Part shown: positions 28,044 to 36,928 of the stretch, one piece after another | How the letters are laid out: each line of letters begins with the position of its first letter | How positions within the stretch are numbered: the first letter of the stretch is position 1 | Source of the DNA: CAYMAZ01 sp964388575 | Lineage (GTDB): Bacteria > Bacteroidota > Bacteroidia > Bacteroidales > DTU049 | Direction of reading: 5' to 3' | Assembly (NCBI GenBank): GCA_964388575.1 | Contig: CAYMAZ010000003.1 | Location: forward strand, 1 to 64,000 | DNA: 64,000 bases | Made by a program: the position numbers and the translations under genes | The notes under the pieces: generated by a model | Database searches by the model: none | The model's input: only the letters and a program-made list of their open reading frames with translations | Told to the model about the DNA's origin: nothing

Positions 28044-31000
28044 TCATACATCAAAAAAGGGAACTATCAGTGTTGCTTTTGTTCCGCAAAGAAGTCCATC
28101 ATCATCAAAAATATCTGAATATTCCAATCCGAAAATATCGTTCTCAAATTGGCGGTTGAAAATATTTAGTCGTTCTTTTGTAATTGAGATTCCCTGGTTG
28201 CTCACCTGCAGTTTTTGCCTTTTCTGAATTTCAGATGCCTTTTCTCTACCTATACCATTGTCTTCCACAATTATTATTACATAATCTTCAAACTGTGTAA
28301 ATGAAACATTCACAACACCCTTCTCTTCCTTATGGATAAGTCCGTGTTTAATACTGTTTTCAATAAGAGGCTGGACCATATGGGATGGAATTGCAGTAAA
28401 TTCATCATCAATTTCGGGATCAACCCGAATTTCAAATTCGAAAATGTGATCAAAGCGAAGCGCTTCAATCTCACAATAATATTGCAACAACTTGATTTCA
28501 TCAGCAATTACTACATTTGGAGTTCGACTTGTGTACAAAATCAATCTCATCAGATTTGAAAACTTTGACAGATAACTGATTGCATTTTCTGCTTCGTTTT
28601 TCAGGATAAAACTTTGAATTGAGTTCAAAGTATTAAACAGAAAATGTGGATTCATCTGAAGATGGAGGACTTTCTGCTGAAGTTCAAATACATTTTTTTC
28701 AAATTCAAAAATTTTTCTGTCAATTTCCTGTTTTCTTCTGATTTTTCGCACCTGATTATTTACAATCAGCCAGATTAGAAATGTAAGAATAAGTGCAGTG
28801 AGAATTTTAAACCATATTGTTTTCCAGAATGGAGCATGGATTGTAATAAAAACTGACAGTTCTGTTTCTGACCAAAGTCCATCACTATTTGTTCCACGAA
28901 CCCTGAATGTATATTTCCCCGGAGGGATATTGGTATAATCAGCATACCGTTTATCGGATGGAACATAGATCCAGTCATTATCAAACCCCTCAAGTTTATA
29001 TGAGTAGTTGATCTTCTTGGGGTTGGTGTAGTCCAGTGCAGCAAATTCCAGGGTAAAATAGTTTTCCCACCATGTGAGTTCAATAGCATCCTGATCTCGA
29101 AGCAAATCGAAACGTTTCTGATTTAAGACATTCAGTTTTGTTACAAAAATTCTGGGGTCATATTCATTTTCTTGGAGTTGATCAGGGTTAAAAATATTGA
29201 ATCCGTTCATTCCGCCGAAAAGAATTTCTCCGCTAGAGATCATTTTTGCAGCTCCGAGATTAAATTCGTGTCCCTGAACTCCGTCTCTAATATCAAAATT
29301 CCAAACGTTCATATTTTCGGGATTAATTTTTGAAATTCCCTGATTTGTTGTAAGCCAGATGTTTTTACTCAGGTCTTCCACAACGTTATAAACGGTATTA
29401 TTCGACAATCCTTCCTTTTCAGTTATTGTTGTCATTTCTCCAGTTTTCGGATTAAATCTGCTCACCCCCTCTCCCATTGTAGCAAACCACATCTGACCCT
29501 CAGAGTCTTCAAAAATTGATAAAATCCTGTTTGTTTTGAGTCGTTGTTTTGCTTTAAGTTCTGCTCCAAATCTGGAGAAAGAATCATTCTTTCTGTCATA
29601 AATATCAATACCACTGAACGATGCAATCCAGATATTGTTTTTGCTATCTCTTAAAATTCCATACACTTGATTATTACTAATGCTTGTGAGATCACCAGGA
29701 TCATGGGTGTAATGCTTCATTGTTCCGTCTTCAAACAAACGGCTCACACCTCCGTTGGTTGCGAGCCAGATGCTTTTATCGTAACCATCTTCAACAATTC
29801 CCCAGATTCCGTTGCCTAAAATATTTTGGGCAATATTATCAGCATTTGCATTGTAGTAAGTATTAGTGCTCGTTTTCGGATCATAGCAGACAACACCGGC
29901 ATTGAATGTCCCGATCCAGATTCGCTCTCTACTGTCCCTATATGTTGCTCTGATTTTATCAGAGGGTGGAATAACACCATGGCCGGAGGATTTCGTAACA
30001 GAACTGAAAGAATTCCTGCTTTTACTGAAACTATTTATTCCATTTTCGGTTCCAACCCAAATCAAATCGGGTGAAATTTCCAGAAATGACCATATCATAT
30101 TTGAGTTGAGAAAACCGGCACCCTGACCAAATGAAAAATGATTAAATCTGAACTGACCTGGTGTAAATTTATTTAGACCTCTCCATGTTCCAATCCAAAT
30201 TGTTCCATTTTTACTTTTTAAAAGTGAATAAACGGATGTATTCGTCAGTCCATTATTCAGTTCATCATTATTTCCAAAAAAAGAGTATTCTTCTGATTCG
30301 GGATAGTATATTAAAATGCCACCTCCCAAAAGTCCAATCCATACATTTCCCGTCATATCTTCCATAAAACTGAGAATGTGATTGGATGACAATCTTATAT
30401 CATCCACACATTGAAACCCAAATGTTTCGCCTGTATTTCTGTTCACATACAATCCCTGTTCTGTACCTACCCACACGTTTTGCCTACTATCCTCAAACAA
30501 TGCTGTTACCGGTGCAGCAGGAACAGTTGAATTGGCCAGGGAAAAGCACTGATACCTGTTTGTATGAATATTAAATCTGAACAACCCGATATTTGTCCCA
30601 ACCCACATGTGATCAGAATTGTTTGAACGAAAAAGACTAAAAATTGTGAGTGGTTTCTTTAAAAGTTTATTGACAGGAAATGCTATAAATTTGAGTGATT
30701 CTGTGTGACGGTTGTATAGGAAGAGTCCATTGGCAGTTCCTACCCAGATTTCTTTATTTTTCCCTTCAGCAAGTGAAAGGATCTGGTTTTCTCCCATTGG
30801 AATATCATTATCAATCACATTTTTGAATGTTCGGAATACCATTTCCTTCGGATTAAAAACATTCAGTCCGTCATCTGTTCCTACCCAGATTTTCCCGTCT
30901 GAATCCTCCAGTAAAGCATTGACTGTTGCATTGCTAATATTTGAAATATTTGAATTCAGACCAGGCTTAAAAATCACAAAATCATATCCGTCAAACCGGT

Positions 31001-31289
31001 TTAACCCGTCCCATGTTCCTATCCATATGAATCCGTTACTATCTTCGATCATACACATAATTGAATTCTGTGACAACCCACGTTGAATTTTTACGTATTC
31101 TGTCCCGTATGAATCAAGATGAATATTTGAGTAACCCTGGGCAATCAGCAGGGTATCTGCTGTCAACATAAGGAAAATTGATAAAAATAAGTTGAGTACA
31201 TAAAGTTTTAACAAACCTGTATACTGACCTGCAAAAGACTTTAAATCTTTGGGAAATTTCACATCTATACCTGAACAAATGAACATCAT
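28044..31289 (-). CDS. Two-component propeller sensor histidine kinase (LytS-type kinase domain)
   Basis: About 1081 residues. After an N-terminal membrane/signal segment (LLKLYVLNLFLSIFLMLTADTLLIAQG) comes a long run of reg_prop repeats with the IWIGTWDGLNRF / IWVGTDDGLNVF signature, forming two periplasmic seven-blade propellers. A Y_Y_Y domain (YSYKLEGFDNDWIYVPSD), one membrane helix (LTALILTFLIWLIVNN), and a His_kinase domain (LQMNPHFLFNTLNSIQSF) with an N/G ATPase region (EDNGIGR) follow. No AraC domain is fused; the partner is the LytTR regulator downstream. The longer frame reaches 31349 but overlaps the lipoprotein gene; ATG 31289 lies 14 bases after it. Confidence 0.92.
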   Translation of the reverse strand: MMFICSGIDVKFPKDLKSFAGQYTGLLKLYVLNLFLSIFLMLTADTLLIAQGYSNIHLDSYGTEYVKIQRGLSQNSIMCMIEDSNGFIWIGTWDGLNRFDGYDFVIFKPGLNSNISNISNATVNALLEDSDGKIWVGTDDGLNVFNPKEMVFRTFKNVIDNDIPMGENQILSLAEGKNKEIWVGTANGLFLYNRHTESLKFIAFPVNKLLKKPLTIFSLFRSNNSDHMWVGTNIGLFRFNIHTNRYQCFSLANSTVPAAPVTALFEDSRQNVWVGTEQGLYVNRNTGETFGFQCVDDIRLSSNHILSFMEDMTGNVWIGLLGGGILIYYPESEEYSFFGNNDELNNGLTNTSVYSLLKSKNGTIWIGTWRGLNKFTPGQFRFNHFSFGQGAGFLNSNMIWSFLEISPDLIWVGTENGINSFSKSRNSFSSVTKSSGHGVIPPSDKIRATYRDSRERIWIGTFNAGVVCYDPKTSTNTYYNANADNIAQNILGNGIWGIVEDGYDKSIWLATNGGVSRLFEDGTMKHYTHDPGDLTSISNNQVYGILRDSKNNIWIASFSGIDIYDRKNDSFSRFGAELKAKQRLKTNRILSIFEDSEGQMWFATMGEGVSRFNPKTGEMTTITEKEGLSNNTVYNVVEDLSKNIWLTTNQGISKINPENMNVWNFDIRDGVQGHEFNLGAAKMISSGEILFGGMNGFNIFNPDQLQENEYDPRIFVTKLNVLNQKRFDLLRDQDAIELTWWENYFTLEFAALDYTNPKKINYSYKLEGFDNDWIYVPSDKRYADYTNIPPGKYTFRVRGTNSDGLWSETELSVFITIHAPFWKTIWFKILTALILTFLIWLIVNNQVRKIRRKQEIDRKIFEFEKNVFELQQKVLHLQMNPHFLFNTLNSIQSFILKNEAENAISYLSKFSNLMRLILYTSRTPNVVIADEIKLLQYYCEIEALRFDHIFEFEIRVDPEIDDEFTAIPSHMVQPLIENSIKHGLIHKEEKGVVNVSFTQFEDYVIIIVEDNGIGREKASEIQKRQKLQVSNQGISITKERLNIFNRQFENDIFGLEYSDIFDDDGLLCGTKATLIVPFFDV

Positions 31290-31303
31290 TTTATAATCTT
31301 TAA

Positions 31304-31969
31304 CTACTCTGACATTTTCTGCCTGCCAGAAAATACACCCTGATTCCAACTGACAACTTCCCGAACAGACCCGTCTTCATTGAACCAAACTTCATCACCA
31401 TGCTTTTCGTTACGGGCATAGGGTGTTTTGACCAATGTATCGGAAGTATTCAGATGAAAAGAAACATGAACCCCGTTTCCTTTGCTGTATTTTCCATTTC
31501 CGATCAATATCCCGCTGGAATTATAATATGCCCAATCCCCCTCATAAAAATCATCCAGAAAAGATCCTTCAAGTTTTAATTGTCCGTTTTCATGATATTC
31601 CACATATTTTCCATTCAGTTTTCCCATATTATAATTTAGTTCCATCTGAAGTTTTCCGTTTTCGAAATACTTCAAAGCAGATCCATGCAAGGTATCATTG
31701 ACATAATTCTCAACACGCTCAGGTTCTCCGTTAAAATACCAGGTTTTGAACAATCCGTTCAATCTGTCATTTTCGTATGTACACATGATTTGCTTACTTC
31801 CATTTACGTAGTAATAATTTGCTTCTCCGTTGCGGTAAGAATTTTTGTAAGGAATCTCAGATTTAACTTGTCCGTCTGGATAGAACTCCCGCTTCATATT
31901 GTTACAGGACAAGAAAATGCTTCCCAGCATAATTAGAAACAATAAATATAACCTATTTATTTGATTCAT
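31304..31969 (-). CDS. MORN-variant repeat lipoprotein
   Basis: 221 residues with a lipobox (LGSIFLSC, Cys near residue 22) and about six copies of a MORN_2-type repeat of the form YxxGxLxxExxYxNGxxNG, e.g. YFENGKLQMELNYNMGKLNG and YHENGQLKLEGSFLDDFYEG. Such proteins are often labelled YwqK-type antitoxins; nothing here supports a toxin system, and a repeat lipoprotein in the periplasm or outer membrane is the safer call. It lies 5 bases after the TPR kinase gene and 14 before the propeller kinase, so it may act in sensing for one or both kinases. Confidence 0.82.
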   Translation of the reverse strand: MNQINRLYLLFLIMLGSIFLSCNNMKREFYPDGQVKSEIPYKNSYRNGEANYYYVNGSKQIMCTYENDRLNGLFKTWYFNGEPERVENYVNDTLHGSALKYFENGKLQMELNYNMGKLNGKYVEYHENGQLKLEGSFLDDFYEGDWAYYNSSGILIGNGKYSKGNGVHVSFHLNTSDTLVKTPYARNEKHGDEVWFNEDGSVREVVSWNQGVFSGRQKMSE

Positions 31970-31974
31970 TTTCT

Positions 31975-34296
31975 CTACCCCTTTTTCAATTTAAAATACA
32001 TCACTGTTCCGCTTCTGTTCGTTTCTTGAATTTCCAGCTTACTTCCATGGTACATAAGAAATTCGTTACAGATGATCAAGCCCAGCCCTGAACCTCTTTC
32101 ATCTTCAGTTCCTGGTTTTGTTTGCGGCATGTATCCGTGAATATGCTCATCCATTTGTTCTTGGTTCATTCCTTTTCCTGAGTCTGAAATGTAAAATACG
32201 TAATCACCTGAATGCTCTTCTGAATGGATGATAACTTCAGAATCTTTAAAGGAAAACTTCAGGGCATTGGATAATAGATTGCCAATAACCGTTGACAACA
32301 TAACCTTATCTGCAAGCACAAATGTATGTTGTTGAATTAAATTCTCAACTGTTATGTTTTTATTTTTTGCAAAAGTTGTATACAACCCGGCTACATCCTG
32401 AGTCAGTTCTTTCAAATCAAGCATTTCAGGATGGAAAGTTATTCTGCCTCTCTGAACCATTGACCATTTCAGGAGATTCTCAAGTAATATGTTGATTTTG
32501 TCAGTAGTTACCTCAAGTTCTTCTGTCAACTGAGTAATGTCCTTTTTCGTCATTTTTTGCAAATCGCGTTTCATCATTCTGACAAAACTCACCACAGACG
32601 AAAACGGGCTTCTCAGGTCATGTGAGATCACAGAAAAGAGCCTGTCCTTCATTGAAGAAATTAATTTGTATTTTTCTTCGGATTCCCTGTGCAGCTGATT
32701 TGCTTCTTTCAGTGACTCATTCAGTGTTTTCAGTTCCAGTTTTTGGTTTTCAAGATGCAGATTCATCTCAATTAATGCATGATTTGAGGCTTCAATTTCA
32801 AGACTTTTAATTTTCAGCATCCTGTTGGTTTTTCTATACTTTGATATGATATAAAGAAAAATTAGAATCACAATGATAAGTGCCATGATTCCAAAGATGA
32901 GCAATCTTTGCGTTGATAGCGCCCGTCTTTTTTCAAGTCGCTGAATTTCATTGGTTTTTCTGAGCAATTCCAGTTCTCTTTCTGAATTTGTAAATTCAAA
33001 TACTGATTGCAACATCTGAAAGTTCGTATTTTCAAGGGACATGTTAAACTTTTCAAAATGTTCCTTGCTGATTATCAGGTATTTATAAGCATTCTCGTAT
33101 TGACCAGATAAATGATAAGCTTTAGATAATTTCTCAGTAATATCTGAAATTAAAAGCACATCATTGGTTTGATCTGCAATTGAGTAACTCTGCAATAAAA
33201 TTTGAATAGATTTATTGTGGTTTTTTGTTAACAAATAAAAATTTCCGATATTTTTCAGAGCTTCAGCCTCCATTCTTGTATCCTGAAGTTCTTTTGCAAT
33301 ATTGAAATTCATGTCAAGATAAGCCATGGCTTTGTGCACATTCTTTTGAAACATATGCAGATTGGCGATTTCCTTATTGATCGAAATGATTCTTGGATAA
33401 TTTCGTTCCTGTTCTGCAAAGGTTTTTGCTCTAAGAAAAAAATTTAATGCTTTGTTATAATGTTTGAAGTTTTTATATACTATCCCGGTTTCTGTCAAAG
33501 CTGCAATCATTCCATCATTATTACGAAATTCTCTGAACAGGTCATAGGCTTTAAGGAAGTAACTAACTGATTGCTGTAGATTTTTGTTGTCTCTGTATAA
33601 AGTCCCAGTCTTAATATATAATATAGGCAGGTATTCTGAAGGGTTCCCCTTTTCTGCATAAGATATGGCCTGAAGATAGTGGGCCAATGCCTTTTGTTTC
33701 TGATTCAACAAAGTATAAATCTGACCAAGATTGCCAAGAGAGAGGACAAATTTCTCCTTATTTTCAAAATTTTTACTGATTTTGAATGCCTCAAGCCCAA
33801 AATGTAAAGCCTGATAATATTCATTATGCGACTGGTACACAAGGCTCAATGTCTGGTAGGTATCGTGAAGTCCTATTGTGTGGTGGGTTAATGTGTAAAA
33901 TTTCTGTGCTTTGTCAAGATAAAATAATGCATTTTCTCGGTCACCAATCAGATTATGTGCTTTTCCAAGAATGAGAGAGATGTCTGCTATTTCCGGGAGA
34001 ATATGATCTGTTTCAGCAAAATTTAATGCCCTTTTTAAATGAAAAATTCCCTTTTTATAGTTCTTCTCCTGAAAATGCAAAGCTCCCAAATTCTGATGGG
34101 TTTTCATTATCCCTCTTCTATATTCTGTTTCTTGTGCAATCGCCAGTGCTTTTTCCAGTTTTTTAATAGCTGCATCAGGATTTGAAAGCATGGTCTGTAA
34201 GGCAGATGAATTCAGTTTGATAACCAAAGCTGAATCATTTGCCAGGCTCATCGAGACTAAAAATATTAGAATCACAAAAGAGGTGAATCTTTTCAT
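31975..34296 (-). CDS. TPR-repeat sensor histidine kinase
   Basis: About 773 residues. A signal peptide (FTSFVILIFLVSMSLA) precedes around nine tetratricopeptide repeats (for example NLGALHFQEKNYKKGIFHLKRAL, SLGNLGQIYTLLNQKQKALAHYLQAI), one membrane helix (LLIFGIMALIIVILIFLYII), a coiled coil, then a HisKA domain (FSVISHDLRSPF) and HATPase_c (LLSNALKFS, GSGLGLIICNEF). No receiver or DNA-binding domain is attached. The frame can open at TTG 34317 or ATG 34308; ATG 34296 best fits the signal peptide and the -7 box upstream. It is first in the signalling operon. Confidence 0.92.
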   Translation of the reverse strand: MKRFTSFVILIFLVSMSLANDSALVIKLNSSALQTMLSNPDAAIKKLEKALAIAQETEYRRGIMKTHQNLGALHFQEKNYKKGIFHLKRALNFAETDHILPEIADISLILGKAHNLIGDRENALFYLDKAQKFYTLTHHTIGLHDTYQTLSLVYQSHNEYYQALHFGLEAFKISKNFENKEKFVLSLGNLGQIYTLLNQKQKALAHYLQAISYAEKGNPSEYLPILYIKTGTLYRDNKNLQQSVSYFLKAYDLFREFRNNDGMIAALTETGIVYKNFKHYNKALNFFLRAKTFAEQERNYPRIISINKEIANLHMFQKNVHKAMAYLDMNFNIAKELQDTRMEAEALKNIGNFYLLTKNHNKSIQILLQSYSIADQTNDVLLISDITEKLSKAYHLSGQYENAYKYLIISKEHFEKFNMSLENTNFQMLQSVFEFTNSERELELLRKTNEIQRLEKRRALSTQRLLIFGIMALIIVILIFLYIISKYRKTNRMLKIKSLEIEASNHALIEMNLHLENQKLELKTLNESLKEANQLHRESEEKYKLISSMKDRLFSVISHDLRSPFSSVVSFVRMMKRDLQKMTKKDITQLTEELEVTTDKINILLENLLKWSMVQRGRITFHPEMLDLKELTQDVAGLYTTFAKNKNITVENLIQQHTFVLADKVMLSTVIGNLLSNALKFSFKDSEVIIHSEEHSGDYVFYISDSGKGMNQEQMDEHIHGYMPQTKPGTEDERGSGLGLIICNEFLMYHGSKLEIQETNRSGTVMYFKLKKG

Positions 34297-34324
34297 CACT
34301 AAAACCATGGACTTCAAATTTTCA

Positions 34325-34332
34325 CAAAGTTA
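34325..34332 (-). promoter_or_regulatory. -7 box of the signalling operon
   Basis: TAACTTTG on the minus strand, a full TAnnTTTG match, about 30 bases upstream of the kinase start at 34296. No well-spaced upstream TTG is evident. Confidence 0.5.
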
Positions 34333-34440
34333 TTGTATTTTTTTAATTTTACTAATCAATCCATTGAATTTGAATCTAAATATCATACAGAACAGAGTAT
34401 TTCAGACAAGCATGCTCTCCGCCATAATTTCTGAAAGTAT

Positions 34441-34448
34441 TATCTTTG
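34441..34448 (+). promoter_or_regulatory. -7 box of mnmA
   Basis: TATCTTTG, a full match to TAnnTTTG, 19 bases before the mnmA ATG at 34468. The upstream element is not clear. Confidence 0.55.
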
Positions 34449-34467
34449 CATAAATATCTGAACAAAA

Positions 34468-35544
34468 ATGAAAGTTTTACTGGCAATGAGCGGAGGACTG
34501 GACAGCAGTGTGGCTGCAATATTACTTCAAAATCAGGGGTATGAAATTGCCGGTGCCACATTCAGGTCATGGGATTATATCTCTGACAACTGCCTTGCAA
34601 AAAACACTGGCTGCTGCAGCATTGATGCCATCCATGAAGCCCAAACATTTGCTCACAACCTTGGATTTGAACATTATATTCTGGACCTCAGGAAAGAATT
34701 CAAAGATGTGGTTATTCAGAATTTCGTAAGTGAATATGCAGCTGGTCGAACACCTAACCCGTGTGTACTTTGTAATTCAAAGATCAAATGGGGACTGATG
34801 CTGGAAAAAGCTGATGAATTGGGGTGTGACTATATCGCCACGGGACATTATGCAGGAATCAGAAAGGTGAATAACAGAAATGTGCTTGTCAATGCAACAG
34901 ATTCACATAAAGACCAGACATATTTTTTGTGGCAGCTTACATCCGAACAACTAGGTCGGACACTTTTTCCTCTTTACAGTTATACGAAATCACAGATCAG
35001 GCAAAAAGCATATCAGAAAGGATTCGTTCAATTGTCAGAAAAACGCGAAAGTCAGGAAATATGCTTTATCCCTGATAACAATTACAGAAATTTCATCAAA
35101 AATGAATTTCCTGAAATGATTAAATCCCTTAAAGAGGGGGATGTCATCGATGCTACCGGCAGGGTGATAGGAAAACACAAAGGATTTCTGAACTACACCA
35201 TCGGACAGAGGAAAGGTCTTGGAATTTCAATGGGAGAGCCTGCCTACGTAACTCATATTGATCCTCAAAGCAATACGATCAGGCTTGGCCAAAAATCAGA
35301 GCTACTGACTGATACATTAACAGTCAGAAATTTTATTCTGAACAAATATACTGAAATCCCCAAGCAATTTGAGGCTGACGTAAAAATCCGATACAATACA
35401 CAACGTGTTCAGGCATTGATTGAAAATCAGGGAAACACTTTGTCGGTCAGGTTTGAAAAAAAAGTTTCTGCTGTCACACCCGGGCAATCAGCGGTATTCT
35501 ATCAGGAAGATGAATGTATCGGCGGGGGCATTATTCAACAGTAA
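34468..35544 (+). CDS. mnmA: tRNA-specific 2-thiouridylase
   Basis: MnmA thiolates U34 of Glu, Gln and Lys tRNAs using ATP and a persulfide carrier. 358 residues with the PP-loop LAMSGGLDSSVAAILL at the N terminus, the first catalytic cysteine in GRTPNPCVLCNSKIKWG, the TGHYAGI motif, DQTYFLWQL, the second cysteine in SQEICFIPDNNYRNFI, and the IGQRKGLGI motif of the central domain. Length is normal. Its 3' end is followed after 11 bases by the DUF2148 gene and the pair is probably co-transcribed. Confidence 0.97.
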   Translation: MKVLLAMSGGLDSSVAAILLQNQGYEIAGATFRSWDYISDNCLAKNTGCCSIDAIHEAQTFAHNLGFEHYILDLRKEFKDVVIQNFVSEYAAGRTPNPCVLCNSKIKWGLMLEKADELGCDYIATGHYAGIRKVNNRNVLVNATDSHKDQTYFLWQLTSEQLGRTLFPLYSYTKSQIRQKAYQKGFVQLSEKRESQEICFIPDNNYRNFIKNEFPEMIKSLKEGDVIDATGRVIGKHKGFLNYTIGQRKGLGISMGEPAYVTHIDPQSNTIRLGQKSELLTDTLTVRNFILNKYTEIPKQFEADVKIRYNTQRVQALIENQGNTLSVRFEKKVSAVTPGQSAVFYQEDECIGGGIIQQ

Positions 35545-35555
35545 ATCAAAACAAC

Positions 35556-36098
35556 ATGAGTTTAAAAACTGAAGCTGACATTAAAAAGGAATATGTTATG
35601 CATATTGCCACAGCCATGCTGGCAGCAGCACGAACAGCACCAAAAGCACGCGGAACAGACAGGTTATACCTGGCCATCATTGACGGTGATGAGGTTATGA
35701 ATTTATCACAGAAGATGAAAGAAATTGCTATCAACTCAGGACCGGCTTTGTTTGAACGGGATGCTGACAATCTACTTCAGGCTGAAGCAGTTGTTATAAT
35801 GGGAACAACATATGCCTCACAGGGATTGCAATTTTGCGGATATTGCGGTTTTGAAAATTGTGAGAATAAAAATCGTTACCCTGATGTTCCATGCGTTTTC
35901 AACACTGGTGACCTCGGCATTGCAATCGGTTCAGCCGTAAGTGTTGCTTTGGACAACAGGGTAGACAACAGAATCATGTATTCTGCAGGTTATGTTGCAG
36001 TAAAAACAGGACTGACACCCCCTGAAGTCAGGCTTGCTTATGCCATCCCCCTGAGTGTGTCAGCCAAAAATCCGTTTTTCGACAGAAAACAGATCTGA
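35556..36098 (+). CDS. DUF2148 (ferredoxin-like domain) protein
   Basis: 180-residue protein of the DUF2148 family, whose members have a Cys-rich centre thought to bind an iron-sulfur cluster. The N terminus is TALAAARTAPKARG-like (AMLAAARTAPKARGTD), and the Cys segment at the middle reads FCGYCGFENCENKNRYPDVPC (abridged by position: Cys-x-x-Cys, then a further Cys, then Cys about 11 residues later). The C-terminal half (GDLGIAIGSAVSVA, LSVSAKNPFFDR) resembles nitroreductase-family edges. A longer frame begins inside mnmA at 35514, but ATG 35556 after the mnmA stop is the natural start. Biochemical role is unknown. Confidence 0.82.
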   Translation: MSLKTEADIKKEYVMHIATAMLAAARTAPKARGTDRLYLAIIDGDEVMNLSQKMKEIAINSGPALFERDADNLLQAEAVVIMGTTYASQGLQFCGYCGFENCENKNRYPDVPCVFNTGDLGIAIGSAVSVALDNRVDNRIMYSAGYVAVKTGLTPPEVRLAYAIPLSVSAKNPFFDRKQI

Positions 36099-36854
36099 TT
36101 AATTTTTTATGAATTTTTCCATTGAAATCAACAGTCCATCGACATCCATTGCACGAAGAACATATATTCCTGATTGCAAATGTGAACAATCGTATAATAC
36201 ATCTGAAATGGCAGAGAAGTGATCAACCAATCTTCCTGAGACATCATAAATCTCAATGTTGGTGCTTCTGTCAATAACAATTGTCAAATCACTTTCTACC
36301 GGATTTGGGAAAATGCTGAATCCCGGTATTTCCGGATTTTCAATGTCAGTTGATGGACAGGCCTGAGCAATACCACCTGCATTTGTGATCTTTGTTCTTA
36401 AAATTGTGTTGTCAATAGGCCAGATATCCTTTTCAACTATTGCTTTGTTGGGAGCAATCAGAATCACAGTTGGGTAAGCAGATATCGAATAAGTGCTGTT
36501 TATGGAAGACCCCTGAGGAGAACCCGGGATCATGGGATAATCATATCCCAGAGCTTGCAAAGCAGAAGCAGTATGAGCGGTGCTCACTGCCATAATGACT
36601 ACATTTCCGGAGTTACATCCGAAATGAGTATAACTATCCTGTACGACTGGGTAGGTCGAAGTACATGTGCCTCATCCAGGCATTGTAAACATAAGCACAA
36701 CATACTTGTTGTCGTCAAGATAGCTGAATAAATTGTGGGTAACACCATCTGCATCAGCAGCTGTAAAATCCACAGCTGTGTTGAGCGGAGTCTGTGCCCT
36801 TAATCCCAACAATATGAGCATCAATAATGCTGAAAAAATAAAGGTTCTTTTCAT
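36099..36854 (-). CDS. Thioredoxin-fold T9SS cargo with in-frame TGA at the redox cysteine (candidate selenoprotein, or nonsense-interrupted gene)
   Basis: The frame opens at ATG 36854 with a signal peptide (TFIFSALLMLILLGLRAQ) and a thioredoxin-like beta-alpha start (NKYVVLMFTMPG), meets TGA at 36672-36674 (codon 61), and continues in the same frame to a stop at 36099-36101, 250 sense codons in all. Just after the TGA the protein reads GTCTSTYPVVQDSYTHFGCN, then AYPTVILIAPNKAIVEKDIWP (cis-Pro loop), and ends in a type A sorting domain (FSIFPNPVESDL ... SGIYVLRAM). The TGA stands where the family has the first Cys of C-G-x-C, giving U-G-T-C with Cys64. The rest is undamaged. Selenocysteine insertion or a single nonsense change are the options. 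Confidence 0.75.
36640..36665 (-). promoter_or_regulatory. Stem-loop directly after the in-frame TGA (SECIS-like geometry)
   Basis: On the minus strand, beginning 7 bases after the TGA, UGUA pairs with UACA and CGAC pairs with GUCG, separated on the 5' side by a three-base CUU bulge and closed by a seven-base loop CUACCCA. Loop distance from the UGA is 17 bases, inside the range known for bacterial SECIS elements, and the U-containing 5' bulge resembles the bulged U of E. coli fdhF. Against it, the loop has no G at its first two positions, which most bacterial SECIS loops have. Confidence 0.45.
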
Positions 36855-36928
36855 AATTTTAATATGTGTTTATAATTTCTACAAATAAACAACAAAATTT
36901 TCAAATTATCATAAAAATATTCTTCGGA

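Noticed and set aside
31304..31969. Toxin-antitoxin system (YwqK label) for the MORN-variant protein
   Set aside because: It is a lipoprotein in a kinase operon with no toxin-like neighbour; the label would rest only on the repeat family.
36099..36593. Separate short gene for the C-terminal part of the thioredoxin-like protein
   Set aside because: It begins at an internal Met in the middle of the fold, has no signal peptide, and is in frame with the upstream part across a single TGA; treated as one gene.
36594..36674. Frameshift or deletion as cause of the broken thioredoxin-like gene
   Set aside because: Translation across the region stays in one frame with conserved-looking text on both sides; only the TGA interrupts it.
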